NCBI RefSeq assembly: GCF_947179165.1
Contig: NC_077245.1
Span: 26,236,240 to 26,300,239 of the forward strand
Length of the DNA stretch: 64,000 bases
Source of the DNA: Solanum dulcamara
Lineage: Eukaryota > Streptophyta > Magnoliopsida > Solanales > Solanaceae
Reading direction: 5' to 3'
Position 1 is the first letter of the stretch; every line of letters begins with the position of its first letter. Below the pieces are notes generated by a model. That model was not told the origin of the DNA. It did not search any database and saw only the letters and a program-made list of their open reading frames with translations. This document shows positions 22,438 to 33,657 of the stretch, in pieces. A program made the translations under genes and the position numbers.

Positions 22438-24495
22438 TGTAACGCCCTGCAATTTCTATAAAGGTTCAAACAAGTCTCCGTATGTGTATAGGCCCGAACC
22501 TGAAAGTTTCTAAGTTGGATATGTATGTTAAGGTTAATTCTTAAGTATTTAAAGTGTATTAAATGTGAGTTTCGGTGATAAGAAACCTCAAATACCAAGC
22601 CAAGTGCAAAGCTTTCCTATCTTTGCACATGAGTTCATATAAGGATCAACTTAAAACGATCATATCTCTTAGAATATAGAGAATTAAGTGGACTATGACC
22701 TATCAATTTAAAGATCTTTTGAGTCTTATTTCCAACTCCACCAAAGTTGCATCAATCCAATTTCGAAGTAAAGAGTTATGACCATTTTACAAGAAAAGTT
22801 GTATGCTATCTGTGTTCGACAAAAAATGTGATGTCGTCAGATTTGGCCGTCACACTTAGGTAGAATGAACATATTTGGACTATTTTTCACAGAATGAGTG
22901 ATAGTACGTCACCCAGATGACTCAAATGGTCAAATTTCATTGATTTTCATCTTTTTGAGGGTATTTTTGTCCTAAAAATCTTTGGGGGATTATCTTAATG
23001 AACCTAAACGTGTAGGAAATCAGTTTTCATTAATAAAACCTCTCATTCACTCCTAAATTTCTACTCTCTCAACTCAAAAACTACCGCAAGAAAAGCAAAA
23101 GCTAGGGTTTCAAGGTTTTCGGTCAAGTTCTTCTGTCAAGCTTCGTTCTCTCAGGTCTGTAAGGCTTCAATGAGAGTATTCCTTTCACTCTCATGCCTAA
23201 AATATTTTGATTATATAATAAATTATGTTTAAATCTAGTGTTTTACCCAATCTTCTTCAAGCTATGATTTTTATGCAAAGTTAGAGTTTTTATGAAAGAT
23301 TTCTCATGCATTTCACTGAATTACTATGAACAATATGTTTTATTATATGATTATGATTTTCCAAGCAAGTGTCAAGATTATTTATGAAGTTATGAAAGCT
23401 ACTTTTGAGTATTTACAGGTTATGCATGATTCCAAGCAAGTTGCTCATGTTTAAATCATATGCATAGAAGTAAAGATATATTTATGAAAGAAATATTTGA
23501 CCACCGCCTCACAACTATTATGATTCAAGATATGATTTTTGAGCTAAGTCTCACTTATAATTTAAGATATGAATTTTGAGCTTAACCTCACATATGATTC
23601 AGATATATGAATAATTTTTATATTTATGAGCATTAATATGTATTTATGTTATTTTGAGAGTATTATTTAGCACCGAGTAGACTTTAGCGATAAAGGTTTC
23701 CATTTAGCGCCTGTGTACCTTTAGTACCAATCCCTAAGTCCCATAAGTACGTGCCTCCATAGGACTTGAGTATACCGCTTTGCCGAATAACTCCATATGT
23801 CGGTTATAAGAAACTCCCTAGTTTTATGCACCTTTTATGATATGCTGTTTGCTTATTAGGGTCATTTTAAGTGTGCTACTTTATGTATATGTTTATGTAA
23901 GATCAATGAAATAGACTCATCTACATATATGCTTTTGAAAGAAGATTTTGAATGGTATTTAGACATGAACTCCAATTGTTTTCTCTTCAAGTATTCTCAT
24001 TATGTATATGCTTTTTGAAAATCTTGTTCCACTGTTTCCTTTATGATAAGTTATACTAGTATGCTGATGCTCCTTTCATACTGAATGTATTAATGCATAC
24101 TTTCTCTGCACTGAATCTTTTTATGATATAGATTCCGACGCTCATTTTTAGATACATGGTTAGTAAGGTAGCAGAAATTTCCAGTCAGCAGTGGGTAAGT
24201 CCTCCTTATTCAGGGGCTTCATGGAGTAGTTTAGTTATTTATTTTACTAAGCAATGATAGTCGGGAGCTATGTCCCGACAAACTTATTTCTTTTGGTTCA
24301 GATGTTAAAAGCTTGTTTCAGATATTAATTTTCAGTCTTCGTGGATATGTTATCTTTTTAATAAGACCTTTTATGTATATATTCCAGCTACCACGTAGTT
24401 TATATGGTTTGATGTCTTATGCCAAAGGTTAGCTTCGGACCACTCATGGCTTCAAATACCGTGTCACGGCTAGGATGTAGACTCAAATCGTGACA
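22438..24495 (+). mobile_element. Lone Ty3/gypsy LTR E
   Basis: Starts TGTAACGCCC and ends TGACA (2058 bp), followed by a decayed primer site (TTAATATCAAAAC for TTGGTATCAGAGC) and about 170 bp of leader resembling that of element D. No gag or pol follows. The U3 part contains several CGTCA/TGACG-like half-sites (22830-22920). It carries the same order of conserved LTR blocks as LTR D. Confidence 0.75.
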
Positions 24496-25280
24496 AACTT
24501 AATATCAAAACACTAGATTTAAGTGTCCTAGAATTTCTGAAAAAGCCGCATTTAATAGAGTTCTTTTTATGAGTGTGAAACGCGCCACACTTATAAGGAG
24601 TCTACAAGATGTTTGAAAATACTTTACCTTCTTTCATTCTTGAGATCGTGCGACAGAACTATCCCTTAATAAACATGTGCAAATTCGTGCGTTGTTCTTG
24701 TTCCTTTAACTATTCCTCATCTTCGAGGTAACAGAGATAGTAAAGCTCAATTCCTACTGATAAGATGTTCTCAGAACTATAAGCATTTCAGATATCACAC
24801 AAAAGGCTTGAGATGAGCCTATTAATGTGCTTTAATTCTTCAATCCAAAATCTTCCTTATTTTTGTTAATTGCGTTGTAGAGCCAAAATATGACATGCAT
24901 TCAAATTCTTCTGAAATCTTTATTACATAGAACATCTATGAAAGGAGAAAGTATGTTCCAAATTTCTAGATAGTATTGACACCTAAAAAATAGTGTGATT
25001 TGAGATTTCATGATTTATAATTAGTAGAATGATCCAGGATTAAAAGTGTGAATTTAGAATTGTCTTAGCGGAAAAGAGGGGATAATGAAATATATCAGTG
25101 TAACTTATTTATATATAGAGAGAGGGGTTATGTATTCATTATGTTAGAATTGAGGTAATATGTCTAATTGTAACTACGAGATAGTAAGTAGATGTAGTTT
25201 GTGTGGTAAGTTAGAGAAGAAGTCAATGGCTAGGATTGATAGATCGTAGGCTTTGCTTTGTAATTATGAAAAGGAACCAC

Positions 25281-25346
25281 TTGATGCTTATACCACTCGA
25301 TGCTTATAGAGCTTTGATGCTTATACCACTCGATGCTTATAGAGCT
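25281..25346. repeat. 33 bp unit tandemly duplicated
   Basis: Two near-identical 33 bp units starting TTGATGCTTATACCACTCGA at 25281 and 25314; each is itself made of two related GATGCTTATA half-units. Confidence 0.9.
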
Positions 25347-25655
25347 ATGAATAAGCAGAACTATGGTGGAAAAGTAAGTTTCAACCGAGTGATACATGAA
25401 ATCTACAACAATTTAGTGAAGCATCCATGGTTAAATATATCCCTTTCTTGTGGCCCGAGATGATCAAGTTAGTGAGGAATATAAGCTTTTCAAAAATAAC
25501 AATAAAAATAACAATAACAATAACATACTTAATAAAATTCCACAAATTCTACAAAAAGCAATGCTGGATAGCCTCAATTCAATTTTTTAATATTTTTAAC
25601 TTAAAATCAAAATCAAATCGATTAAACTTCGATTTGATTCAATTTTCCGTGAAAA

Positions 25656-25725
25656 CCCATAATTTGAACTAATCTATTAAAGGGATCAATCCCATAATTT
25701 GAACTAATCTATTAAAGGGATCAAT
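25656..25725. repeat. 35 bp unit tandemly duplicated
   Basis: Two identical units beginning CCCATAATTTGAACTAATCT at 25656 and 25691. No internal mismatch is visible, so the duplication is recent. Confidence 0.95.
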
Positions 25726-25752
25726 CGGAGAAGGATCAGAAAAACTCAAATT

Positions 25753-25757
<5 letters not shown>

Positions 25758-25792
<35 letters not shown>
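25758..25792. repeat. AT dinucleotide microsatellite
   Basis: An uninterrupted (AT)n run of roughly 17 repeats, about 160 bp downstream of the heat-shock gene stop codon. Confidence 0.95.
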
Positions 25793-25797
<5 letters not shown>

Positions 25798-25953
25798 CGA
25801 TTACATTTAGCATTCCTTCATCATCACATATCACATATACCAAACATAGGCCGGTCACATTACCCCCGTTGTTACATGCTCTCTCTCTATATATATATAA
25901 ACACGAAATTAAAGCAGCAGATTATGAACCGAAAACAGAATAATCCATCAAAA

Positions 25954-26541
25954 TCAGAGCTCTTCTCTAACGGCGGAAGAAGAGGAGTCGTCTTTCCCTT
26001 CAATAGCGACAACTTTAGGACCCTTAATTCTATCAGGAGACAACTTAGCAAAAGAAATAGTGAGCACCCCATTCTCAAGCTTAGCTTTCAGTGTATCAAT
26101 ATCAGCATTCTCAGGCAGACGGAACTGTCTCCAGAACTTGTCGTAACTCCTTTCAGCACAATGCCAATGATTCTTGTCATCATTTATCTCTTCTTCTTTC
26201 TTCCTCTCTCCGCTCACTCTCAACACCCTGTTCTCTTCAATCTCTATCTTTATATCCTCTTTCTTCAATCCTGGCACGTCTACAGTTATCACATGCCCCT
26301 CTCCCGTCTCTTTCCAGTCCACTTTCGCTACTGAAAGTGGCAGATTCTCCCTGTTTTCTAATCCAAATGGTATTTGTTCTAACACTCTGAATGGATCAAG
26401 AAATGTACTAGCAGGACTGCTGCCCATCATTTGGTCTAAGATTAATGGTAAAAGTGATGAGCCATCTGCGCCTAGTGGTGACACCTGTAAAATGCAACCA
26501 ACTGAAATGATGAGCAATGCCAATTTGCTAATCATCCTCAT
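25954..26541 (-). CDS. ER-type small heat-shock protein (about 22 kDa)
   Basis: A single uninterrupted 195-residue frame. Residues 1-25 form a signal peptide (hydrophobic core [14 protein letters not shown]). Residues 70-165 form an alpha-crystallin domain with [21 protein letters not shown], the RVSGER motif, [12 protein letters not shown] and the LENGVLTI consensus. A KVVAIEG segment supplies the C-terminal I/V-x-I/V anchor. The protein ends in REEL, a K/HDEL-like retention signal, which fits the endoplasmic-reticulum class of plant small heat-shock proteins. These ATP-independent holdases form oligomers and keep unfolding proteins soluble during heat stress. It lacks introns, as is usual for the class. 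Heat-shock elements and a TATA box lie just upstream, so heat-shock factor control is likely. It is one of two credible host genes here. Confidence 0.95.
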   Translation of the reverse strand: MRMISKLALLIISVGCILQVSPLGADGSSLLPLILDQMMGSSPASTFLDPFRVLEQIPFGLENRENLPLSVAKVDWKETGEGHVITVDVPGLKKEDIKIEIEENRVLRVSGERKKEEEINDDKNHWHCAERSYDKFWRQFRLPENADIDTLKAKLENGVLTISFAKLSPDRIKGPKVVAIEGKDDSSSSAVREEL

Positions 26542-26632
26542 TCTATGTACCTTAAATCTTGATGATCTTCTTTAGTGTTTTATAATTTGTTAATTTGTTA
26601 ATTGAGATGAAGTTGGGGGTTCGATGGTGCAG

Positions 26633-26738
26633 TATATATATATATAAAGAGAAACAAAAGGGTGTAGGGTTTAAGAATCTTGAAAGTTCGGAAAATATTG
26701 GGAGATTTCTTAGAATGGGCAAAACTGCAAGAAACTTC
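26633..26738 (-). promoter_or_regulatory. Heat-shock gene promoter: TATA box and heat-shock elements
   Basis: A TATA tract (26633-26647) lies about 95 bp upstream of the start codon. Further upstream are alternating GAA/TTC modules: GAATCTTGAAAGTTCGGAA (26675-26693), TTCTTAGAA (26707-26715) and GAAACTTC (26731-26738). Such nGAAnnTTCn arrays bind heat-shock factor trimers. Their closeness to the TATA box is typical of strongly heat-inducible plant genes. Confidence 0.8.
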
Positions 26739-26739
26739 C

Positions 26740-27612
26740 AACACTTTACAAGTAAATGGAAATAACTACACCATTCCAGATGTTTCTTACTTTCTTTACA
26801 TGTGTCTACAAAAATATTTAACTAATCACCCAAATACAAACACATAATTTAGGCATTCATATTTCCCCCAAAGGAAAAAAAGATAATTAGGGCGGTCATC
26901 CGTTCATTTTAATTATAAAAAAATAATTTTTTGATATATATATTTATATATATTTGGTGTATATTAATATATATTCAGTACATATTTTATGTATAGAATA
27001 TGTTATAATGTATATTTAGTATATAGCTCAGATATAAATAATCTATATTGTATAGTTAGTATATATTTTCTATGAATTTTTGACAAGGTATATTGTATAG
27101 TCATCGTATATTTTCTATGGTTTTTAGTTATTTTTATGTAAATAAAACATGACTATATTTATTGTAAACTAATTAGTTTATTGTATATATTTGAAATTAT
27201 TGCAAAAGAAAATACTCCATGCTTCAATTTATTTATATAAAAATATCAGAGGCGGATCCAGAATTTTGAATCTCCGAGTGCTACATTATTTTGAACACTA
27301 ATCTATGGCAAAAACTCCAACATAGAGTAAGAAAATACTTAATATTTATTAGCAAATTTGCATACAAAATTTAGACTTGTTCTATTGGTTTAATTAATAT
27401 TTTATCTATTTATTCACAATTATTTTTATAATAAATCCGCTAACAATGTCTTGCATAGGAAAAAAGGTTTTAAGAAAGTATAACCCGCAAAAAGGATTGA
27501 ACTTGCATTCCTACGGTGGTAAACTTGAGCTTTAACTACTGACACTACAAGACTTATTAATTTTAAGAGTGCCACGTATTTATACTTTCTTTATAAAATA
27601 AATATACAAATA
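26740..27612. other. Intergenic, AT-rich, with a degenerate repeat
   Basis: 26925-27130 is an AT-rich stretch in which GTATATTTAGTATAT-like phrases recur. From 27248 a segment starting GAGGCGGATCCAGAATTTTG resembles a dispersed repeat often met in Solanaceae DNA; its class is unknown to me. No gene seen. Confidence 0.5.
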
Positions 27613-28317
27613 CAGTAAAACCTCGATAAAGTAATATTCACTAAAGTAATAATCTCGCTAAATGAATATTTTTCTCTGATCCCGACTTGGGCCAGTTATA
27701 TTAAAATAATATTCTCACTAAATGAATTAGATAATAATTAAAAATAAAGTATTAAAGATTCAGAAAAAATATAAAGTAATAATTACTAGAATACATCAAG
27801 AATTTATATATATTTAATCAGTCAATAATATTAGACCAATAATTATTCTTTTTAAAATATGATTGTATATTTGATTATTTTTTCTTCCACCAAAACCAAA
27901 ATTAATCTCATCCTTAACTTTTTGAGGAGCAAATACAATTATCTGAATATTTTGTTCGTGTTGTACCAAATAGTTTGACAATGTAGTCATTGCTTGAAAT
28001 GCCTCCTTTGACCATACATGTGAGACAATGTTATTATCATCTTGTTCAGGATCATTCTCATCATCATTATTCATTACATATTGAATAATAAATATGCAAA
28101 GACTACATTTATTAATTTTCTAGATTTAAATTTTTGAAATTCTTAATTCAAATATTTTTTTTCTTTCTTATGACTAATACTGCAAAATACTCTCTAAAAT
28201 AATAAATATTTATTTATTAATAAATAAATATTTTATGTATTTATCGATAAACTAATAATCTCGACAAATAAATATTTTTTTCGATTCCAAATATATACAT
28301 TTATAGAAGTTTTACTG
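27613..28317 (-). mobile_element. Pogo/Emigrant-like DNA transposon remnant (705 bp)
   Basis: The left end CAGTAAAACCTCGATAAA (27613) and the inverted right end TTATAGAAGTTTTACTG (ending 28317) are matching terminal inverted repeats, flanked by TA on both sides (27611-27612, 28318-28319), as for Tc1/mariner-pogo elements. The subterminal repeats AATAATCTCGCTAAATGAATA recur on both sides. A minus-strand open stretch of 86 codons (27814-28074) with EAFQAMTTLSNYLVQHE resembles the C-terminal tail of plant pogo-like transposases. The family recalls Lemi1/Emigrant. It is internally deleted and non-autonomous. Confidence 0.8.
27814..28074 (-). pseudogene. Pogo-like transposase C-terminal remnant
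   Basis: An 86-codon frame lies inside the terminal inverted repeats. It begins with an acidic Asn/Asp/Glu run, then an amphipathic helix (SKEAFQAMTTLSNYLVQHE), as at the C-terminus of plant pogo-like transposases. The catalytic DDD core and DNA-binding domain are missing. It could be mistaken for a small host gene. Confidence 0.5.
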
Positions 28318-28319
28318 TA

Positions 28320-28756
28320 TATATGTATATACAGATTTTTAACCGAAATCAGGGGTGGCGCCACCCCTAAAATTGAGTTCCGAGGACGTTTTAGATAAAA
28401 TAGAAAATATGTAATTGTCAGTGAAGTAATGTTTTGGGAAAACAATAGTTTTTAGTTCTTGTATTATTATTCCATTATTTGTATTTTAGTTTTTGTGATA
28501 TTTGGCCATATACATTTGACCTTCACTTAAGCAATATATGTGTTTTTGGTCCTTTGACTAACGAAATCCAAACAAAATAACGAAGTGTTTACTCTAAAGG
28601 GTGATTCTGTATTTCCACTCCCACTCTCAATGCCTATATATATACACACACAAATTGTCTTTTATTTTTTCAAGATTGAGACATTTACAAGAATAATTTT
28701 TTGTTTTATCTAAAAATCTTTTGTTGAAAATTTCATTTTTTTTTAAAACTTGGATT
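28320..28756. other. Intergenic with an 18 bp GC palindrome
   Basis: AT-rich sequence with no gene. It holds the perfect palindrome AGGGGTGGCGCCACCCCT at 28351-28368 and poly-T tracts near 28735-28745. Confidence 0.6.
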
Positions 28757-29395
28757 CTATTTTATAGAAATTTTTATAAAGTGATTGCATGGAGTTTTAA
28801 AGCTAACCATATATATTGTTTGATGATAATCTTGAAACTGTTGGATAAAATCATTTTCAAGTAATAAATCAGTTTCTAGTTTATCATAAGCATATAGATT
28901 TTTTATAGAAACAATTTTTGATCCCAAAATTATTTCTACATTTTTCTTGTAATGTGTCAGCACTTCTCTATCACCTATAATATTGATAACAGAAGCATTA
29001 ATATTGTTAGTATTCCAATTCTTTATTAGGAAAGTTTTTGCTAAACTAGTTTCAGAACATTTCTTGAGAGAAAATTTGCAAAAACATTGTCAGATCCTTT
29101 AATATTTTCTATTTTGAAAGAATAAAATAACAATAGTACCTGTCATCTATGTAATCTTCTATATTGTGGTTCAAAAGGGAGTTTATTGAATATCAAACCT
29201 GATACCTGTGGGTTGTCAGTTCTAATAACAATTTTTTTTGGTAATAGGAATGCCGAAAATTTTCTAATTCCTCTAACAATTGCTAAGAGTTCTTTTTCAT
29301 TGGTGGAATATTTAACTTTAGCTTCATTGAAAGTTTCGCTTGTGTATCTACAGATTTCGTTTAGGTCTGTTTGCAATAATGCTCCCCAATGATAA
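28757..29395 (-). pseudogene. Second pararetrovirus fragment: RNase H then protease
   Basis: On the minus strand, 29143-29390 reads as RNase H (YTSETFNEAKVKYSTNEKE, then RTDN), continuing to a GSDNVFANFLSRN end near 29050. It is followed directly by a protease-like stretch (28757-29000) with KLETDLLLENDFIQQF, like the later part of retroviral-type proteases. In a normal caulimovirid, protease precedes RT and RNase H, so the order is rearranged. The sequence differs from the larger viral copy at 78-7646, so it is a different integration, perhaps a different lineage. Frameshifts are present. Confidence 0.7.
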
Positions 29396-30298
29396 TAGGA
29401 GTGACCTCCAAGGTTAGTTTTATATTTTTACGTATTTTTACCATTTTACCTCTTTCTCTAACTTTTTTATAGCTCTTATGTGATGTCTGGATATGTGGCA
29501 CGCTCCCCAAAGTATTCAATTGAGTTTTGAGGTGGTTTGACCCTTTTTGAAGCTTAAGACTTGAAATAGTTGACTTTAGTTAACATCCAGAGATTCGGGC
29601 ATTGTATTAGAATTCTAACGGTTCCATCAACTCCGGAAGGTCCATTTTGGTCTAGGAGGAAGATTGGTTTGGGTTTTGGAGTATTTATTTTGAGTTTGTA
29701 CGATTTGTCATTTTAACTTTAAAGTTTGGGACAAATTTAACTTCGGTCAACATTTTGAGTAAACGAGCTCAGGTGAAATTTCTTTCTGAACGGTTAGCTA
29801 CGAAATGCCAAGTTTGATCTGGAATGACCTTTAGTTCGGTTCCTGAGGTGATCGGAATGAGTGTTAGGCCGTTTGTGTGATTTATGTGTTTCCTTTGGAA
29901 ATCTTTGACTTTTCGTCAACTTTTCATCGAAACGACCTCCGTTGAAAAATTCATCGATTTCGTTGAGTCCAAAATGCCATTTTCAGTAGGGTAATATAGT
30001 TCACTTGTGTCAATGGAATTCCGAACGAGTTTCGAGCCCCCATCAAAGGACTTTTGCCCCTTGGTGAAATGCACTAGCACAGCTGCTGGTGCACCTCTAA
30101 TTTACTCTCAGCATTCGCGAGCCCTTGGCCGCGTTCGCGGAGGTCAAGTTGATTATACTCCGTATTCGCGAAGGCCAATAGGGGTCCTGGTAGTGTGGTC
30201 TTTTAAGATCCATTTCCAGCCATTTTCTCTCATTTCCAACATATCAAAAACTCAATTTTTGGGAGAAAATCTTGATCATTTTTGATAATTCTTATTCT
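29396..30298 (+). mobile_element. Family C-related LTR fragment (5' part)
   Basis: Plus-strand sequence beginning near a GTGACCTCC start. It shares with family C LTRs a block on GACTTTAGTTAACATCC / GGTTCCATCAACTCC and a region of iterated GCGAATGCGGAGG-like words (30110-30180, here ATTCGCGAAGG/GTTCGCGGAGG). It stops at 30298, where a minus-strand LTR of the same family begins. Confidence 0.65.
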
Positions 30299-30299
30299 G

Positions 30300-32250
30300 G
30301 TGTTACGACTCAATTTCTCAGGTCATGATGACACCTACTATAACCTACCAGTAGGTAAGCCAATCCGTCAACCCATAACTCCAAGCAATGGGTTTGAGGG
30401 AAGAAGCTAAACAAGAGTGGCGAATTATAAATATAGGTAGGAAGAATAAGCGGAAGTAAACCAAAATATGATATAAACAACTAAAGATCCCTCCCAAAAC
30501 CTGAAAGTCACAAGTATAGAGCTGCTACAATATAAAAGAGGAGTACAAGTCCCGAAAGTGGACCAAAAATATATACAACAACTGAATAGTCTCAAAAGGC
30601 AAAAGACGAGCCATCCATACTGAAGGAGACTAAAATTATCCAAAAACTCCAAGTGCTCACCCTAGTCTCCGAAGCTGACTACAACAGGCTCAATTTATCC
30701 ACGGCGGTAGCTGGTGCTCGGTCCTGCATCACAAAAGTAGATGCAAAGTGTAGTATGAGTACCAAGATAATAAGTACCCGTAGGCATCATAGGTCGACTG
30801 AGCAGAAAAGGTAGAAATAATATGAAAAAGAGGAATAAGCCTAAATAGGAATAGACATAAGCATCAAAAGGGAAAAGAGTTCTATCTATGAGAACTATAG
30901 CTAACTATACCCAACTGAGCCCCCATAAGCCCAGCCGAGACACTTGTGCACAAATTAAATAAAAACCCGAACGAACCCCCAAAAATTCATTGAGTACATA
31001 GAATAGCTACAACTACCAAGGCTAGGAACCGAAACTTTGTGATGTCAAAAACTGAAGAACTGTAACATTTCCAAAGCCCAAAATCTCCATGAGTCAACGA
31101 ACTAGGGGTGCCTTAGGGGTCGATACCAGGACTAGAACACAGATGCTCGCCCGAATGTTCAAAGTAGCCCAGGTCACGACTGAGTACCCAGGTGCTTTCC
31201 ATAATATATCGGTATAGTCGAGTCTGAGATTTGATACCCAAATGGTCACCGTAAAACATCAATATGATTGAGGCTAGGATGGGGTACCTGGATGCTCGTC
31301 AACTAGCAAGTCGGTAGTGGCTGCGATTAGGTACCCGGATGCTCTCCGATAATTTTGAACGGAGGCTAGGACTGGGTACCCATATGCTCAGAGATAATTT
31401 ATCCCATGATGACAAATATTCTCCTTCCCAACTAGAATACAACAATACCGAAAATATTTTCCCAAATGAGTCAACGGATATACCTTCAAAATATCAACCA
31501 AAGCTAAAGTTAACGATCACGAAATTTAGTGTTGCCAATGCATCACGAAAGTCACGATTATACCAATTTATGGATGAGGGTATTTTTAAGAGCAAGTGTA
31601 ACGCCTAGCTAAGGCCAAATTACTAGACACTAGCCCGCTTCATCATTCTATAAGGATCTAAGTCCTCCGGAGCGACGCCAGGGAATCTAAAACAAATTTA
31701 CATCCTATACTAAGGCCAACATACTCCACAGTATCAACAACATGCTCATTCAAATCTCCTTATAACATTAACGAATAATGACAAGATACACATGCTTCTA
31801 AATACCCAAAAAATCGGATAACAAGCCTAAAACATGAATTCTAACACCTGAGATATACAATTAAACTAACCAACCAAAATTCCAACTATATCAACATGGT
31901 TTCACACATTTCATCTCAATCTAAAGAAAGGTAAATCGTAGCCTACATATAGGCTAAATACACGTGCTTCAAATCACTGTGCTAGGGTTTTTCCCTTTCG
32001 AACAGCCTTAGAACCTGCCATGCTGTCAAAAACAAAACCACGACATCGATATGGTCATTTAGACACTAATTTTATAATTTTTGAAAATAGACCAATTTCA
32101 GGGTCTATAACGAAAATTATGGGACCCGCATACAAAATTCAGGATTTAACCCAAAAATAGGTTTCAAGCGTCACCCCAAGCTCACAATTCAGATTTATAA
32201 CACAATTTGGGGTGGAAAGATAATGCAAGACGATCAAATAATTAATTCCC
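30300..32250 (-). mobile_element. Family C-related LTR fragment (3' part, minus)
   Basis: Minus-oriented. Its end at 30300-30360 (TTTCTCAGGTCATGATG..CACCTACT, CCTACCAGTAGGTAAG) matches the U5 end at 14665-14715. The GTACCAAGATAATAAG...GTAGGCATC segment corresponds to 8610-8645. Towards 32030-32200 it matches 10090-10230 (CACTAATTTTATAATTTTTG...GGGACCC). It retains the segment missing from the 8344-11469 copy. A minisatellite of about 50 bp sits where family C has its 38 bp repeat. Confidence 0.7.
31180..31400. repeat. About 50 bp minisatellite with GGTACCCGGATGCTC
   Basis: Four to five degenerate units, each with GGTACCYRGATGCTC, the last two separated by GGCTAGGAYTG. It lies in the same LTR position as the 38 bp array in the family C copies, but its unit is unrelated in sequence. 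Confidence 0.75.
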
Positions 32251-32369
32251 AAAACATGAATAAATAAAGAAGCCATTGCTGAGCTTGATGCAAATGGCTA
32301 AAATATCATATTCTTTATATGATTATCAATTAAATAAAAAATTATTTTATGTATCAATCCTTATATCTC

Positions 32370-32850
32370 CAACAACTGGTGGAGTGACTACTAGTTTTGG
32401 TAAGTACCAAGAGGACATATAGGTGGGTTTGGTCGAGTAACATAGTTAGTTACCAAAGAGAATCCTAGTAGCAATCTAAAGTCCCAAACTATGTTTTCCT
32501 CATAGATTGCCTTCATGGCTTAGCTAGTGGATCAACATATACCTCACAAAGTAAAAGTTGTTTCTCATGGAGTCTACCTTGGCAAGTAGCGATCTCTCTT
32601 CTCGATGTGGGAGTTACATCAAATTTCATGTTAGAGATCGCATGGTCTTAAGATGTTTGTTAAAGGTCTTATCCCACATTCACATTATATACAACGATGA
32701 AAACTTTATTATGAAATTATGATGCTTGACCTTAGTTTATATGATATTTGAAATGCTTTAAGTTAGTTCATTCTTATTATGTTGGTCATGAATATTATGT
32801 CATATTGTTTATGTTCGTGTACTTGGTTATGTTGGATCAGTTTGTGGGTT
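32370..32850 (+). mobile_element. Tekay-like LTR fragment
   Basis: Plus-strand blocks match those of LTR D: CTATGTTTTCCTCATAGATTG, GTCTACCTTGGCAAGTAG and GATCGCATGGTCTTAAGATG, in the same order as at 19680-19870. Both ends are lost. Confidence 0.65.
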
Positions 32851-33657
32851 TTGACCTAGAGTGGGTCCCTTCTAAATTTATAGATGTCTTTGTTCTATGG
32901 TATGTCCTCTTATGATGATGATCGTATGACTATGAATACCTTCGAAGTGTTCTATCAATGATTCGAGGTCCAACACACTTCTTTTAGTTGTGGTTCGAGG
33001 CTTGAGCATATATTGGTTATCTAGCCACAATTTTAGTCTAGGCATACTTCTATTATTTGCCTTTGAGTCTTGACATCTTGTCTCTATTAGGTTTTGTGGG
33101 GTGCCTTCATCGCAGTTCGAGTCGGCGCCAGTTATTTTGGTTCTGAATCATACTTAGTCTTATTGGGTGGGAGTGTACCTTTTGGGCTTATGGGGATCAA
33201 ATTGGTTAGTTAGCTGATTTACCTTATCATTCTATTCCTGTTAGGTTATCAAGGAGCATAGTTAGATTCTTTTCATTGGTACTATATTTGTGACCCTTAG
33301 TTACTATTTAATTGCTCTCTTTTCATTATGTAATTTCTTTCCTAGCTCAGTCAACATATGATGCCTACTAGGTACTTATTGTTTTGATACTCATGCAACT
33401 CTATATATTTATTTTTCTTGATGTAGATCCCAGCACTAGCCGACAATATTGATCTTGCATATAGATGATAGGACATCCGGAGATGCACGGTGAGATGATG
33501 GTGTGCTAGTTTGACTTATGTCCATATGTATATAGTTTTTGGATGGTATTTTGTATTTGAGACAAGTTTGTACTTATTTTGTTTAGTTTGGAACTTCTAT
33601 TCATTTTGTAGTAGCTTTGTACATTTGTCTACCTGGTAGTGGGATTGGATCATGTAT
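32851..33657 (+). mobile_element. Probable family C LTR tail (plus)
   Basis: The part at 33330-33430 (CTAGCTCAGTCAACATATG, TGCCTACTAGGTACTTATTG, GATGTAGATCCC) is the complement-sense counterpart of the R/U5 blocks of family C. The 32851-33320 part has no clear match. No coding sequence seen. Confidence 0.5.

Larger units (their letters stand above)
24496..25953. other. Intergenic, short tandem duplications only
   Basis: The first ~200 bp are the leader remnant of element E. The rest is AT-rich with no gene that I can support. It holds a 33 bp tandem duplication (25281-25346), a 35 bp one (25656-25725) and an AT dinucleotide repeat (25758-25792). A 75-codon open frame at 25236-25463 merely translates the 33 bp repeat. 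Confidence 0.6.

Noticed and set aside
25876..26575. Several plus-strand open frames of 99-152 codons
   Set aside because: They lie antisense to the well-supported heat-shock protein gene and have no recognisable domain; they are shadows of its codon pattern.
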